Part shown: one piece after another, positions 52,295-61,659 of the stretch
Position numbering within the stretch: the first letter of the stretch is position 1
Layout: every line of letters starts with the position of its first letter
Program-made: the position numbers and the translations under genes
Source: Desulfovibrio sp.
GTDB lineage: Bacteria > Desulfobacterota > Desulfovibrionia > Desulfovibrionales > Desulfovibrionaceae
Direction of reading: 5' to 3'
DNA length: 64,000 nucleotides
Assembly (NCBI GenBank): GCA_028708865.1
Contig: JAQVYA010000001.1
Span: 1 to 64,000 of the forward strand
Notes under the pieces: generated by a model
The model's database searches: none
What the model was told of the DNA's origin: nothing
What the model saw: only the letters and a program-made list of their open reading frames with translations

Positions 52295-52663
52295 ATGATC
52301 CAGGTGGAATCCAATCTCGACGTGGCTGACAACTCCGGCGCCAAGCGACTGTCCTGCATCAAGGTGCTGGGCGGATCCCGCCGGCGGTATGCCACGGTCG
52401 GTGACATCATTAAGGTTTCGGTCAAAGAGGCCATGCCGCACTCCAAGGTGAAAAAGGGCGATGTCCTCAACGCCGTGATCGTGCGGACCAAGAAAGAGGT
52501 GGGCCGTCCGGACGGTTCCTACATAAAGTTTGACACCAACTCCGCCGTGCTGCTGAACAACTCCATGGAGCCCATCGGCACCCGTATCTTTGGTCCGGTG
52601 GCCCGTGAGTTGCGGCAGAGGAACTTTATGAAGATCGTCTCTCTTGCCCCCGAGGTCCTGTAA
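52295..52663 (+). CDS. rplN: 50S ribosomal protein L14
   Basis: The 122-residue protein binding initiation-factor and S-subunit bridge regions: [19 protein letters not shown] at the start, [16 protein letters not shown] near 75 and [13 protein letters not shown] near 97. Length as in E. coli (123). Confidence 0.98.
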   Translation: MIQVESNLDVADNSGAKRLSCIKVLGGSRRRYATVGDIIKVSVKEAMPHSKVKKGDVLNAVIVRTKKEVGRPDGSYIKFDTNSAVLLNNSMEPIGTRIFGPVARELRQRNFMKIVSLAPEVL

Positions 52664-52677
52664 GGAGGGCCTTAACT

Positions 52678-52998
52678 ATGAAGTGCAAGATCAAAAAAGA
52701 CGACAAGGTGATGGTCATCGCCGGGAAGGACAAGGGCAAGATCGGAAAGGTCCTGCGCGTCCAGCGCAAAAAGGACACGATTTTGGTCGAAAAGGTGAAC
52801 ATGGTCCAGCGCCACACCAAGGCCAATCCGTACGCCAGTCAGCCCGGTGGGATCATCGAGAAAGAGGCCCCCATCCATGTCTCCAACGTGATGGTCGTTT
52901 GCGACGCCTGCGCCAAGCCGGCCCGCATCGGCTACACCGAGACCAAGGACGGGAAAAAGGTCCGCTACTGCAAAAAATGCAACGAACAGTTTGATTAG
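52678..52998 (+). CDS. rplX: 50S ribosomal protein L24 with C-terminal zinc knuckles
   Basis: The 106-residue assembly initiator with a KOW motif ([19 protein letters not shown] about 7-25). The C-terminal part has two CxxC pairs (CDAC near 80 and CKKC near 99) that can form a zinc ribbon. TAAGGAGG precedes the ATG. Confidence 0.96.
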   Translation: MKCKIKKDDKVMVIAGKDKGKIGKVLRVQRKKDTILVEKVNMVQRHTKANPYASQPGGIIEKEAPIHVSNVMVVCDACAKPARIGYTETKDGKKVRYCKKCNEQFD

Positions 52999-53008
52999 GG
53001 GCTGATAC

Positions 53009-53548
53009 ATGACTCGTCTTGAGAAAATCTATCGCGAGAAGGTGGTGCCCGCTCTGCAAAAAGAGTTCGGGTACAAAAGCCCCATGGAGCTGCCCCGTCT
53101 GGAAAAGGTGTCGTTGAACATCGGTCTTGGCGAAGCCAGCCAGAACAGCAAACTCATTGAGGACGCGACGGAAGAATTGACCCGCATCGCCGGCCAGCAT
53201 GCCGTGATCACCCGGGCCAAGAAATCCATCGCGCAGTTCAAGCTCCGTGAGGGGATGCCCATCGGGTGCCGCGTCACGCTTCGTCATGATCGGATGTGGG
53301 ACTTCTTTGATAAATTGGTGAGCTTTGCTCTGCCCCGTGTTCGCGACTTCCGGGGTGTCCCGGATCGCGGCTTTGACGGGCGCGGCAACTTCACCATGGG
53401 CATCAAGGAACACACGATTTTTCCCGAGGTCGATATCGACCGCGTGGAACGGGTGAAGGGCATGAACATCACTGTCACCACGACTGCCAAGACGGACAAG
53501 GAAGGCAAAATGCTTCTTGATCTGCTTGGTATGCCCTTCAAAAAGTAG
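53009..53548 (+). CDS. rplE: 50S ribosomal protein L5
   Basis: The 179-residue 5S rRNA-binding protein, same length as E. coli. [15 protein letters not shown] (near 32-46), [31 protein letters not shown] (near 65-95) and the RDFRGVP segment near 112 are typical. Confidence 0.98.
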   Translation: MTRLEKIYREKVVPALQKEFGYKSPMELPRLEKVSLNIGLGEASQNSKLIEDATEELTRIAGQHAVITRAKKSIAQFKLREGMPIGCRVTLRHDRMWDFFDKLVSFALPRVRDFRGVPDRGFDGRGNFTMGIKEHTIFPEVDIDRVERVKGMNITVTTTAKTDKEGKMLLDLLGMPFKK

Positions 53549-53560
53549 GAGGATACCGGT

Positions 53561-53746
53561 TTGGCCAGGACATCTCTTCGGGTCAAGGCTCAACGCAAGC
53601 CGAAGTTCAAGGTTCGCGCCTATAATCGCTGCCCCATCTGCGGGCGTTCGCGTGCGTTTCTGCGCCGGTACGGCATTTGCCGCATCTGTTTCCGCAACAA
53701 GGCGCTTGCCGGTGAACTTCCCGGCGTTCGCAAAGCGAGCTGGTAA
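53561..53746 (+). CDS. rpsN: 30S ribosomal protein S14, zinc-binding type (TTG start)
   Basis: The 61-residue type Z form with CPICGR and CRICFR zinc pairs (near residues 24-45), half the length of the zinc-free E. coli protein. The start is TTG at 53561 with AGGAGG upstream at ideal spacing; no ATG exists nearby. Confidence 0.95.
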   Translation: MARTSLRVKAQRKPKFKVRAYNRCPICGRSRAFLRRYGICRICFRNKALAGELPGVRKASW

Positions 53747-53758
53747 GGAGATCACGCA

Positions 53759-54142
53759 ATGAGCGTTATTGATCCCATTTCCGATATGCTGAGCCGTGTC
53801 AGGAATGCCTACGGTGCGTACCACAAAAGTGTGGACATCCCCGCTTCCAAAATGAAGCAGGCCATCGCCGGCATCCTGAAGGATCAGGGATACATCACCG
53901 ACTATTCGGTTGAGGAACGGAACATCAACATCCAGTTGAAGTACTCTGACGGCAAGTCGCTCGTCACCGGACTGCGCAAGGTCAGCAAGCCTGGCCGCCG
54001 CGTTTACGTGGGGGCGGGCGAGATCCCCTCTGTGCAGAACGGTCTCGGCATCTGCATCCTTTCCACCTCTCGCGGGGTGATGGAAGGAGCGCAGGCCCGC
54101 GCCGAGAATGTGGGCGGCGAGCTGCTGTGCGAGATCTGGTAG
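53759..54142 (+). CDS. rpsH: 30S ribosomal protein S8
   Basis: The 127-residue protein that also represses the spc operon in E. coli. DPISDMLSRVRNAYGA (about 4-19) and the C-terminal GLGICILSTSRGVMEGAQAR are characteristic. It follows rpsN by 12 bases. Confidence 0.97.
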   Translation: MSVIDPISDMLSRVRNAYGAYHKSVDIPASKMKQAIAGILKDQGYITDYSVEERNINIQLKYSDGKSLVTGLRKVSKPGRRVYVGAGEIPSVQNGLGICILSTSRGVMEGAQARAENVGGELLCEIW

Positions 54143-54155
54143 CGAGGATTGTGAT

Positions 54156-54689
54156 ATGTCCAGAATAGGAAAACAACCCATCGCCATCCCGTCCGGCGTG
54201 GAAGTCTCCCTGGGAGACGAAATCAAGGTCAAAGGCCCGAAGGGTGCCTTGTCCACTCCCGCGGATGCCAGCGTCGATTATAAAATCGAGGACGGCCAGG
54301 TCATCATTACCCGTAAGGACGACTCCCGCAGGGCGCGTGCCCAGCACGGGCTGCGTCGTACGCTGTTGGCCAACTGCGTGGATGGCGTCAGCAAGGGCTT
54401 TGAAAAGAGCCTTGAGGTCATTGGCGTGGGCTACAAGGTCCAGGTTGCGGGCAAAAGCGTGGTTCTCACGGTGGGATATTCCCATCCTGTTGAATTCCCT
54501 CTGCCTGCCGGGATTGAGGCCAAGGTCGAAGGCAGCAAGCTGACCATCAGTGGAGCGGATAAGCAGCTGGTGGGTGAAGTTGCCGCTAAGATTCGCAAGG
54601 TGCGTCCGCCCGAGCCGTACAAGGGCAAGGGCATCAAGTATCTTGACGAGCAGATCAGACGTAAGGCCGGTAAGTCCGGCAGCAAATAA
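54156..54689 (+). CDS. rplF: 50S ribosomal protein L6
   Basis: The 177-residue protein near the sarcin-ricin loop: MSRIGKQPIAIPSGVEV at the start and the C-terminal RKVRPPEPYKGKGIKY (near 148-163). The ATG at 54156 is preferred to one at 54108, which lies inside rpsH in another frame. Confidence 0.97.
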   Translation: MSRIGKQPIAIPSGVEVSLGDEIKVKGPKGALSTPADASVDYKIEDGQVIITRKDDSRRARAQHGLRRTLLANCVDGVSKGFEKSLEVIGVGYKVQVAGKSVVLTVGYSHPVEFPLPAGIEAKVEGSKLTISGADKQLVGEVAAKIRKVRPPEPYKGKGIKYLDEQIRRKAGKSGSK

Positions 54690-54701
54690 CGGGGGAAAGC
54701 T

Positions 54702-55061
54702 ATGAAGCTTACCAAGGAACAAGCCCGGCGGCGCAGAAAGGCCCGCATCCGGAAGAAGATTTCCGGTACGGTCGAGCGGCCCCGCATGGTGGTTTTCCGT
54801 TCCAACTCCCATTTGTATGTCCAACTTGTGGACGATGTCATGGGAGTGACCCTGGCCAGCTCTTCCACCTTGACTTTGAGCAAGGAAAAGGGCGAGATGC
54901 ATCCCAACCGCGAGTCCGCCACGGAAGTGGGTAAGGACATTGCCGGGAAGGCCAAGGAGCGGAACATCGAGCAGGTGGTCTTCGACCGCAATGGGTATAT
55001 TTACCACGGACGAGTGAAAGCCCTTGCTGACGGCGCCCGTGAGGGCGGCCTGAAATTCTAG
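54702..55061 (+). CDS. rplR: 50S ribosomal protein L18
   Basis: The 119-residue 5S rRNA-binding protein: basic start [15 protein letters not shown] and [20 protein letters not shown] (near 27-46). It follows rplF by 12 bases. Confidence 0.97.
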   Translation: MKLTKEQARRRRKARIRKKISGTVERPRMVVFRSNSHLYVQLVDDVMGVTLASSSTLTLSKEKGEMHPNRESATEVGKDIAGKAKERNIEQVVFDRNGYIYHGRVKALADGAREGGLKF

Positions 55062-55083
55062 GGCCAATCGAAGGATACGGACG

Positions 55084-55575
55084 ATGGAACAGAACGATTC
55101 CGGGCTGATTGAAAAGATCGTGTACCTGAACCGCGTGGCCAAAGTGGTCAAGGGTGGGCGAAGGTTCTCCTTCAGCTGCCTGGCGGTTGTCGGCGACGGC
55201 GAAGGCAGCGTGGGCTACGGCCTCGGAAAGGCCAACGAGGTCCCTGAGGCCATCCGCAAAGCCACCGAGCGTGCCAAAAAGGCCATGATCAGGGTTCCCC
55301 TGCTGGACGGAACGCTTCCGTATGAGACTCTCGGACGCTACGGCGCCGGGCGTGTCATGCTTAAGCCCGCCAGCCGAGGTACGGGTATCATCGCTGGCGG
55401 ACCTGTACGTGCCATTATGGAAGCAGTCGGGGTGCACGACATCCTGACCAAGGCCATCGGCACCAACAATCCGCATAACGTGCTCCGGGCGACCATGGCT
55501 GGTCTGGCTTCCCTGCGCAGTGCCGAGGAAGTTTCCGAACTGCGTGGATTGAAGGTTGAGACCCCCCGGAAGTAA
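55084..55575 (+). CDS. rpsE: 30S ribosomal protein S5
   Basis: The 163-residue fidelity protein. An N-terminal double-stranded RNA-binding fold ([23 protein letters not shown] about 16-38) is followed by the C-terminal ribosomal fold ([13 protein letters not shown] near 97). Confidence 0.97.
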   Translation: MEQNDSGLIEKIVYLNRVAKVVKGGRRFSFSCLAVVGDGEGSVGYGLGKANEVPEAIRKATERAKKAMIRVPLLDGTLPYETLGRYGAGRVMLKPASRGTGIIAGGPVRAIMEAVGVHDILTKAIGTNNPHNVLRATMAGLASLRSAEEVSELRGLKVETPRK

Positions 55576-55607
55576 CTCGTCCGGATTAAGCAGGTAAGGA
55601 GACAGCC

Positions 55608-55787
55608 ATGGCACAGGTTACTGTGAAGCTTGTAAAAAGCAAAATCGGGTGCACGCCTAAACAGCGTGCCACCTTGGCGGCCCTCGGTCTGCGGAAGATT
55701 CGCCAGGAGAAATCCTTCGATGATTCCCCGGTCGTGCAGGGCATGATCAATAAAGTGAAGCACCTTGTGGAGGTTGTTGGATCATGA
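55608..55787 (+). CDS. rpmD: 50S ribosomal protein L30
   Basis: The 59-residue protein (same length as E. coli): VTVKLVKSKIGCTPKQRATLAALGLRK-type core and a C-terminal MINKVKHLVEV helix. GTAAGGAGA precedes the ATG. Its TGA overlaps the rplO ATG by 4 bp. Confidence 0.96.
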   Translation: MAQVTVKLVKSKIGCTPKQRATLAALGLRKIRQEKSFDDSPVVQGMINKVKHLVEVVGS

Positions 55788-56239
55788 AGCTCCACGAATT
55801 GTACCCTTTTCCGGAGCAGACCAAGGACCGCAAGCGTATTGGCCGCGGTTCCGGCTCCGGCTGGGGAAAAACCAGCGGAAAAGGCCACAAGGGACAAAAG
55901 AGCCGCTCCGGCGCCTCTATCCCGGCCTGGTTCGAGGGCGGCCAAATGCCGCTCATGCGCCGCCTTCCCAAGCGCGGCTTCAAGAATCCGTTCCGGGTGG
56001 AATACGCGGCCATCAACCTGGGTCAGCTTTTGGCGGCCTTTGAAGGCAAAAGCGAAATCACCCTTGACGACATCTATGAACGTGGCCTGTGCAAGGTCGG
56101 TGCCCCGGTGAAAGTCCTGGGCGGTGGTGAGGTCTCTTCGGCCGTCTCCATCGAGGCCCACAGGTTCAGTGCCTCGGCAGCCGATAAGATTGCCAAGGCT
56201 GGCGGCACCGCCAAGTCCATCGAAGTTCAGGAAGGATAA
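55784..56239 (+). CDS. rplO: 50S ribosomal protein L15
   Basis: The 151-residue late assembly protein: KLHELYPFPEQTKDRKRIGRGSGSGWGKTSGKG-type N-terminus (rich in Gly/Lys/Arg) and RLPKRGFKNPF near 60. Slightly longer than E. coli (144). It is followed after three bases by secY. Confidence 0.97.
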   Translation: MKLHELYPFPEQTKDRKRIGRGSGSGWGKTSGKGHKGQKSRSGASIPAWFEGGQMPLMRRLPKRGFKNPFRVEYAAINLGQLLAAFEGKSEITLDDIYERGLCKVGAPVKVLGGGEVSSAVSIEAHRFSASAADKIAKAGGTAKSIEVQEG

Positions 56240-56242
56240 CAC

Positions 56243-57562
56243 GTGGCACTCTCTGGCGTTGAGAATCTTGCGCGACTGCCCGAATTGAAGAAGCGGCTTC
56301 TGTGGACGCTGCTTCTTCTTTTCGTCTATCGCATCGGCATTCATATCCCGGTTCCGGGCGTGAACGGTCCGGCCCTTGCTTCCATTTTTGAAGAAGCGGC
56401 CGGAACCCTTCTGGGGCTGTTCAACATGTTCTCGGGCGGCGGATTGCAGAATCTGTCCATCTTCGCGCTGGGCATCATGCCCTACATCTCGGCCTCCATC
56501 ATTCTGCAACTGCTCACCGTGGTCAGCCCCGAGCTGAAGCGGTTGCAAAAGGAGGAAGGACAGGCCGGGCGCAAGAAGATCACCCAGTATACCCGTTACG
56601 GCACCGTGCTGATTTCCCTGGTGCAGGGGCTTGGCATTGCCGTGGGACTGGAAAGCATGGTCAGCCCCATCGGCCCGGTGGTTTCTCCGGAAACCGCAGG
56701 CTGGTCTTTCCGGATTATTACCGTGGTCACCATGGTCACGGGTACGGTTTTCCTGATGTGGCTCGGTGAAAAGCTCACGGAAAAGGGGATCGGCAACGGC
56801 ATCTCGCTGATTATCTTTGGCGGTATTGTTGCCGGACTTCCCAGTGCCGTGGCTCGTACCTTCTCGTTCATGAGCGAGGGGATCATGAGTCCGTTGTTCG
56901 TTCTGGTGCTCGTGGCCGGCATGGTCGGCGTTTTGGTCTTGATTGTGTTTGTGGAACGCGGCCAGCGTCGCATCCCCATTCACTACGCCAAGCGCCAGAT
57001 GGGTCGCCGCATGTATGGCGGGCAGACCACACACCTGCCGTTGCGGGTAAACACTGCCGGTGTTATCCCGCCCATTTTTGCCTCGAGTTTGCTGCTCTTC
57101 CCGGGCACTATCGCCCAGTTTTCGGACATGGCTTGGTTGAACGCCATTTCCGATCTCATGCAGCCCACCTCTATCGTATACAACCTCCTCTACGTGGTGG
57201 TCGTGGTTTTCTTCTGCTATTTTTACACCGCCATCGTTTTTGATCCCAAAGGGATCGCCGAGAATATCCAGAAGCAGGGCGGCTTCATTCCGGGCATTCG
57301 TCCCGGTGCCAAGACTCGTGAGTACATTGATCGCGTTCTGGCACGCATCACCCTCTGGGGATCGCTGTATGTCTCCGCTATCTGCGTCCTGCCCATGTTC
57401 CTGATTGCCCAGTTCAACGTCCCGTTTTACTTCGGCGGCACTTCGCTGCTGATTATCGTGGGCGTGGCCATGGACTTCATGGGGCAGGTGGAATCCTACA
57501 TGATTTCTCGCCAGTATGAGGGCCTGATGGGCAAGTCTGGCAGAATTAAAGGTAGGCGTTAG
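56243..57562 (+). CDS. secY: Preprotein translocase subunit SecY (GTG start)
   Basis: The 439-residue channel of the Sec translocon with ten membrane segments. Family markers include the plug-helix region GLFNMFSGGGLQNLSIFALGIMPYISASI (near 60-90) and the C-terminal cytoplasmic loop with TREYIDRVLARIT near 355. Start is GTG at 56243, behind GGAAGGA. It lies in the conserved rplO-secY-map order, partner of SecE above. Confidence 0.97.
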   Translation: MALSGVENLARLPELKKRLLWTLLLLFVYRIGIHIPVPGVNGPALASIFEEAAGTLLGLFNMFSGGGLQNLSIFALGIMPYISASIILQLLTVVSPELKRLQKEEGQAGRKKITQYTRYGTVLISLVQGLGIAVGLESMVSPIGPVVSPETAGWSFRIITVVTMVTGTVFLMWLGEKLTEKGIGNGISLIIFGGIVAGLPSAVARTFSFMSEGIMSPLFVLVLVAGMVGVLVLIVFVERGQRRIPIHYAKRQMGRRMYGGQTTHLPLRVNTAGVIPPIFASSLLLFPGTIAQFSDMAWLNAISDLMQPTSIVYNLLYVVVVVFFCYFYTAIVFDPKGIAENIQKQGGFIPGIRPGAKTREYIDRVLARITLWGSLYVSAICVLPMFLIAQFNVPFYFGGTSLLIIVGVAMDFMGQVESYMISRQYEGLMGKSGRIKGRR

Positions 57563-57565
57563 ACG

Positions 57566-58336
57566 TTGAAGAAGTTCAGAGGAGTTTTCCTCAAGAACGA
57601 TAGGGAGATCGGCCTCATGCGTGAGGCCAATCGCATGGTCTCGAAGATTCTTGACGAGTTGGGACGCGCGGTAAAACCGGGCGTCTCAACCATGCTCTTC
57701 GAGGAAATCGCCCAGGAAAAGTGCCGGGAATTTGGTGTCCGGCCTGCTTTCCAGGGATACGGCGGCTTTCCTTATGCACTGTGCTGCTCGGTCAACGAAG
57801 AAGTCGTGCATGGCTTCCCCTCGAAGACCAGAGTGCTTCAGGAAGGCGACATCGTCAGTTTTGACATGGGTGTTATTTATGAAGGGTTCAATGGCGACTC
57901 CGCCCGGACCTTTGGTGTTGGTAACGTCAGCGACACCGCCCGGCAACTGATGGATGTCACACGAGAATCCCTGATGAAGGGGATTGCCATGGCCCGGCCC
58001 GGACGAAATCTTTATGAGGTTTCCCGGGCTGTGCAGGAACATGCCGAGGCTGCTGGATTCGGCGTGGTTCGTCGCTTTGTGGGACATGGCATTGGAACAC
58101 GGCTTCATGAAAAGCCGGAAATCCCCAACTTTGTTCCCAAGGGCCTGCCTGGGCTGGTGCTCAAACCCGGGATGACCCTGGCTATTGAGCCCATGATTAC
58201 CGAAGGGGATCCCGATGTGGAAGTCCTTTCGGACAAGTGGACGGCGGTGACGAAAGACAGAAAGCTGTCGGCTCATTTCGAGCACACCATTGCCGTCACT
58301 TCGGACGGGCCTGTTATTTTAAGCCGGTCCGACTAG
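57566..58336 (+). CDS. map: Methionine aminopeptidase type I (TTG start)
   Basis: The 256-residue metalloprotease removes N-terminal Met. The five metal ligands can be followed: Asp in VSFDMGVIYEGFNGDSARTF (two Asp, near 99-110), His in RRFVGHGIGTRLHE near 170, Glu in LAIEPMIT near 210 and Glu in HFEHTIAV near 241. The start is TTG at 57566 (sequence KKFRGVFLKNDREIGLM follows, typical of the family), three bases after secY. Confidence 0.95.
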   Translation: MKKFRGVFLKNDREIGLMREANRMVSKILDELGRAVKPGVSTMLFEEIAQEKCREFGVRPAFQGYGGFPYALCCSVNEEVVHGFPSKTRVLQEGDIVSFDMGVIYEGFNGDSARTFGVGNVSDTARQLMDVTRESLMKGIAMARPGRNLYEVSRAVQEHAEAAGFGVVRRFVGHGIGTRLHEKPEIPNFVPKGLPGLVLKPGMTLAIEPMITEGDPDVEVLSDKWTAVTKDRKLSAHFEHTIAVTSDGPVILSRSD

Positions 58337-58434
58337 GAAGTGGTTTGGCGAAACCCTTGCGGTTTCCTGGAAACTGCTGTAAAAGACACCTTCGCTTTTT
58401 CCCGACGTGGAACGTTGGGTGCTGTGAAAGGCAT

Positions 58435-58463
58435 ATGACTTTAAGGGGTTATTCCCGTACAAT
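58435..58463 (+). promoter_or_regulatory. Candidate promoter between map and rpmJ
   Basis: ATGACT and TACAAT are separated by 17 bases and would start RNA about 20 bases upstream of rpmJ, in the 153-base gap that replaces the usual infA. Confidence 0.35.
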
Positions 58464-58489
58464 AGAGCTGAAAGGCATTGGAGACGGTC

Positions 58490-58603
58490 ATGAAAGTCAG
58501 ACCCTCTGTCAAAAAAATGTGTTCTAAGTGCAAAATCATCAGACGCAAAGGCGTGCTGCGGGTCATCTGCGACAATCCCCGGCACAAACAGCGTCAAGGA
58601 TAA
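58490..58603 (+). CDS. rpmJ: 50S ribosomal protein L36
   Basis: The 37-residue zinc-type L36: [20 protein letters not shown] and the [11 protein letters not shown] end. The Cys-x2-Cys-x12-Cys-x4-His zinc site is intact. GGAGACGGTC precedes the ATG. Confidence 0.96.
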   Translation: MKVRPSVKKMCSKCKIIRRKGVLRVICDNPRHKQRQG

Positions 58604-58618
58604 GAAGGGGTATAGAAA

Positions 58619-58993
58619 GTGGCACGCATTGCTGGTGTTGATCTGCCCAAAAGCAAGCGGATGGATATCGCTCTGACCTATATCTATGGTATCGGTCAGA
58701 CGACGGCCCTCGAGATCCTCAACAAGACCGGTGTGGACTGGACCAAGAGTTCCGACGACCTGACCTCGGAAGAGGCCAACACCATTCGTGTTGAGATCGA
58801 GCAGAATCACAAGGTGGAGGGTGACCTGCGCCGCGAACTGACCGCGAATATCAAGCGGTTGATGGATATTGGCTGCTATCGCGGCCTGCGCCATCGCAAA
58901 GGACTTCCGGCCCGTGGTCAAAAGACCCACACCAATGCCCGCACCCGCAAGGGTCCGCGTCGTTCGGTCGTCGGCCGCAAGAAGAAGAAGTAG
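58619..58993 (+). CDS. rpsM: 30S ribosomal protein S13 (GTG start)
   Basis: The 124-residue head protein. [25 protein letters not shown] (about 2-26) and [24 protein letters not shown] (near 90-113) are the signature; the tail is basic. Start is GTG at 58619, 15 bases after rpmJ. Confidence 0.97.
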   Translation: MARIAGVDLPKSKRMDIALTYIYGIGQTTALEILNKTGVDWTKSSDDLTSEEANTIRVEIEQNHKVEGDLRRELTANIKRLMDIGCYRGLRHRKGLPARGQKTHTNARTRKGPRRSVVGRKKKK

Positions 58994-59047
58994 CGGCGCG
59001 TCCGCCTTTCTATATTCCCGTTAGATCGTATCTGAGGAGATCAGGAT

Positions 59048-59434
59048 ATGGCGAAACCCAAGCGTTCCGCAAAAAAAAGAGAAAAGAAGAGCGTGCCAGT
59101 GGGCCTGGCTCACATCAAGGCCACGTTCAATAATACGATCATCACCTTCACTGACATGAAGGGCAACGTGATCAGTTGGGCCAGCGCGGGCGCCTCTTTC
59201 AAGGGCTCGCGTAAGAGCACCCCCTTTGCCGCGCAGATTGCCGCCGAAAATGCCGCTAAAACGGCCCGGGACAACGGCATGCGTACTGTGGGCGTGTTTG
59301 TGAAGGGTCCGGGGTCCGGCCGTGAGGCCGCCATGCGCGCCATCGGTGCCGCGGGCTTTAAGGTCAATTTTATTCGCGACATCACCCCGATCCCCCACAA
59401 TGGCTGCCGGCCGCCCAAGCGCCGCCGCGTCTGA
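59048..59434 (+). CDS. rpsK: 30S ribosomal protein S11
   Basis: The 128-residue platform protein: [23 protein letters not shown] (about 19-41), [19 protein letters not shown] (near 87-105) and the C-terminal [19 protein letters not shown] lies upstream of the ATG. Confidence 0.98.
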   Translation: MAKPKRSAKKREKKSVPVGLAHIKATFNNTIITFTDMKGNVISWASAGASFKGSRKSTPFAAQIAAENAAKTARDNGMRTVGVFVKGPGSGREAAMRAIGAAGFKVNFIRDITPIPHNGCRPPKRRRV

Positions 59435-59449
59435 TTTAGGAGGTTACCC

Positions 59450-60079
59450 TTGGCTCGTTACACTGAAGCTAAATGCCGCATTTGCCGCCGCGAGGGCCAG
59501 AAATTGTTCCTCAAAGGCGATCGTTGCTATACGGACAAGTGCGCCTATGAGCGTCGTCCTTATGCCCCGGGTGCCACCGGGCGCAATATGCGCCGCAAGA
59601 TGAGCGACTACGCCATCCAGTTGCGGGAGAAGCAGAAGGTCCGCCGGATGTACGGTATCCTGGAAGGCCAGTTCCACCGGTATTTTGAGCGCGCCGACGC
59701 CATGAAAGGCGTCACCGGCACCAACCTGCTGGTTATGCTCGAGCGCCGCCTGGACAACGTTATTTACCGTCTCGGGTTCGCCAACTCGCGTACCCAGGCC
59801 CGCCAGCTTGTCCGCCACGGTGCTTTTTCCGTCAATGGCCGCCGGGTGGATGTCCCCTCGTTTATGGTTCGTCCCGAAGATGTCATCGAGGTTCGCGAGA
59901 AATCCCGCAAGATTCCCGTGATCGCCGAGGCTCAGGACGTGATTGCCCGCCGCGGATGCCCCGAGTGGCTCGAGAGCGACGGCGCGGCCTTCAAGGGTAC
60001 GGTCAAGGACCTGCCCAAACGCGAGGACATTCAGTTCCCGATCAACGAGCAGCTCATCGTCGAGCTGTACTCCAAGTAA
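59450..60079 (+). CDS. rpsD: 30S ribosomal protein S4, zinc type (TTG start)
   Basis: The 209-residue primary 16S-binding protein, also a translational repressor of the alpha operon in some bacteria. The N-terminal zinc site CRICRREGQ...CYTDKC (about 8-32) is intact; the S4 domain follows ([25 protein letters not shown] near 98-122). Start is TTG at 59450 with AGGAGG just upstream, the only plausible start. Confidence 0.97.
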   Translation: MARYTEAKCRICRREGQKLFLKGDRCYTDKCAYERRPYAPGATGRNMRRKMSDYAIQLREKQKVRRMYGILEGQFHRYFERADAMKGVTGTNLLVMLERRLDNVIYRLGFANSRTQARQLVRHGAFSVNGRRVDVPSFMVRPEDVIEVREKSRKIPVIAEAQDVIARRGCPEWLESDGAAFKGTVKDLPKREDIQFPINEQLIVELYSK

Positions 60080-60091
60080 TACGGGTGATTC

Positions 60092-61132
60092 ATGCTTGTT
60101 CAAGACGGTGACAGACTTATCAACACGCGGAACTGGTCTGAGCTTGTAAAGCCGGAACAGCTCGTTCGCGACCCTAAGTCCACCGAGATCTACGGCAAAT
60201 TCGTCTGTGAGCCGTTGGAGCGTGGCTTTGCCACCACCATCGGCAACGCCCTCAGGCGGGTGCTGCTCTCCTCCTTGCAGGGAGCCGCCATTGTTGCCGC
60301 TCGGATTGAGGGGGTCCAGCACGAGTTCACCACCATCGAGGGCGTGATGGAGGACGTGACGGAAGTCGTCCTCAACCTCAAGTCCGTCCGTCTGGCCATG
60401 CGCACCGACGAGCCTCAGATTTTGGTCCTTGAGGCCGATAAGAAGGGGCCCGTGACTGCTGCCATGATTGCCGAGAACCAGAACGTTCGGGTGCTCAGCA
60501 AGGACCAGCCCATTGCGACGCTGTCTGAGGACAAGCCGCTCAAGATGGAGTTGGAAGTGCGTATGGGAAAGGGTTATGTCCCGGCTGAACTGCACGAAGG
60601 TCTTACCGAGGACATCGGCCTGATCACCATGGACGCCAGCTACTCGCCGGTGCGCAAGGTTGCGTACACCGTGGAGCAGGCTCGTGTCGGCCAGATGACC
60701 AACTACGATAAGCTCATTCTTGAGGTGTGGACGGACGGTTCCGTGTCCCCCGAGGACGCTGTGGCCTATAGCGCAAAGATCCTCAAGGACCAGCTTTCCG
60801 TTTTCATCAACTTCGACGAAATGTCCTCGGCTCAGCAGCCTGATGACGAAGATACCGTGAACCTGAACCCTAACCTGTTCAAGAGCATCGACGAGCTGGA
60901 GCTTTCGGTTCGTGCGACCAACTGCCTCAAGGCCGCCAACATCCAGCTTGTGGGCGAACTCGTGCAGCGCAGTGAGCAGCAGATGCTCAAGACCAAAAAC
61001 TTTGGTCGGAAGTCTCTGGACGAAATTCGTCGGGTACTGGACAGCATGGGACTCAAGTTCGGTATGGCCGTTGAGGACTTCGACAAGAAACAGCAGGAAT
61101 GGCTGAAGAGGAAAGAAAAAAATGAGGCATAG
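60092..61132 (+). CDS. rpoA: RNA polymerase alpha subunit
   Basis: The 346-residue subunit (E. coli 329). The N-terminal assembly domain contains [21 protein letters not shown] (near 46-66); the C-terminal domain (about 265-330) has the promoter UP-element-binding helix-hairpin-helix with [17 protein letters not shown] and [11 protein letters not shown]. Its last 11 bases overlap rplQ. Confidence 0.98.
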   Translation: MLVQDGDRLINTRNWSELVKPEQLVRDPKSTEIYGKFVCEPLERGFATTIGNALRRVLLSSLQGAAIVAARIEGVQHEFTTIEGVMEDVTEVVLNLKSVRLAMRTDEPQILVLEADKKGPVTAAMIAENQNVRVLSKDQPIATLSEDKPLKMELEVRMGKGYVPAELHEGLTEDIGLITMDASYSPVRKVAYTVEQARVGQMTNYDKLILEVWTDGSVSPEDAVAYSAKILKDQLSVFINFDEMSSAQQPDDEDTVNLNPNLFKSIDELELSVRATNCLKAANIQLVGELVQRSEQQMLKTKNFGRKSLDEIRRVLDSMGLKFGMAVEDFDKKQQEWLKRKEKNEA

Positions 61133-61565
61133 AAAGTCCGGCAGAAAACTGAACCGCACCAATGCCCATCGTAAGGCGCTGATGCGGAACATGGCGCGCG
61201 CGCTGCTCACCTATGAGCGCATCCGCACCACCGAGGCCAAAGCTAAGGAACTGCGTAAGGTCGTGGACGGCCTCGTGTCCCTGGCGCTTCGCGACGACCT
61301 GCATTCCCGTCGTCAGGCGTACAAGGCCCTGAACAATCACCAGTTGGTTCAGCGTCTGTTTGACGAAATCGCCCCGCGCTTCAAGGAAGATCAGGGCGGA
61401 TATACCCGCATTCTCAAGCTGGCTGTTCCGCGTCGCGGTGATTGCGCCCCCATGTGCGTGATCGAGCTTACCCGCCGCGCTGAAGAAGCTGCCGAAGAAA
61501 AAAACATTGCCAAGGCTGCCAAGCCTGAAGCCAAGGACGAGTCCGAGGCTCCGGCCGAGGCTTAG
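61122..61565 (+). CDS. rplQ: 50S ribosomal protein L17
   Basis: The 147-residue protein: [19 protein letters not shown] at the N-terminus, [20 protein letters not shown] near 38, a [18 protein letters not shown] segment near 91, and an acidic/Ala-rich C-terminal extension (about 120-147) beyond the E. coli length of 127. It overlaps rpoA by 11 bases and ends the operon. Confidence 0.97.
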   Translation: MRHRKSGRKLNRTNAHRKALMRNMARALLTYERIRTTEAKAKELRKVVDGLVSLALRDDLHSRRQAYKALNNHQLVQRLFDEIAPRFKEDQGGYTRILKLAVPRRGDCAPMCVIELTRRAEEAAEEKNIAKAAKPEAKDESEAPAEA

Positions 61566-61588
61566 TTCGCGGCCACGCAACGAGAATA

Positions 61589-61617
61589 AGGCGGTCCCCA
61601 GGGACCGCCTTTTTTTA
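61589..61617 (+). terminator. Rho-independent terminator of the alpha operon
   Basis: A 9-bp stem (AGGCGGTCC with GGACCGCCT) and 4-base loop are followed by TTTTTTT, 24 bases after rplQ. Confidence 0.93.
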
Positions 61618-61659
61618 TGTCTTGCCCGATCGGTAATCTCGATGTAAGGAATTGACGTT

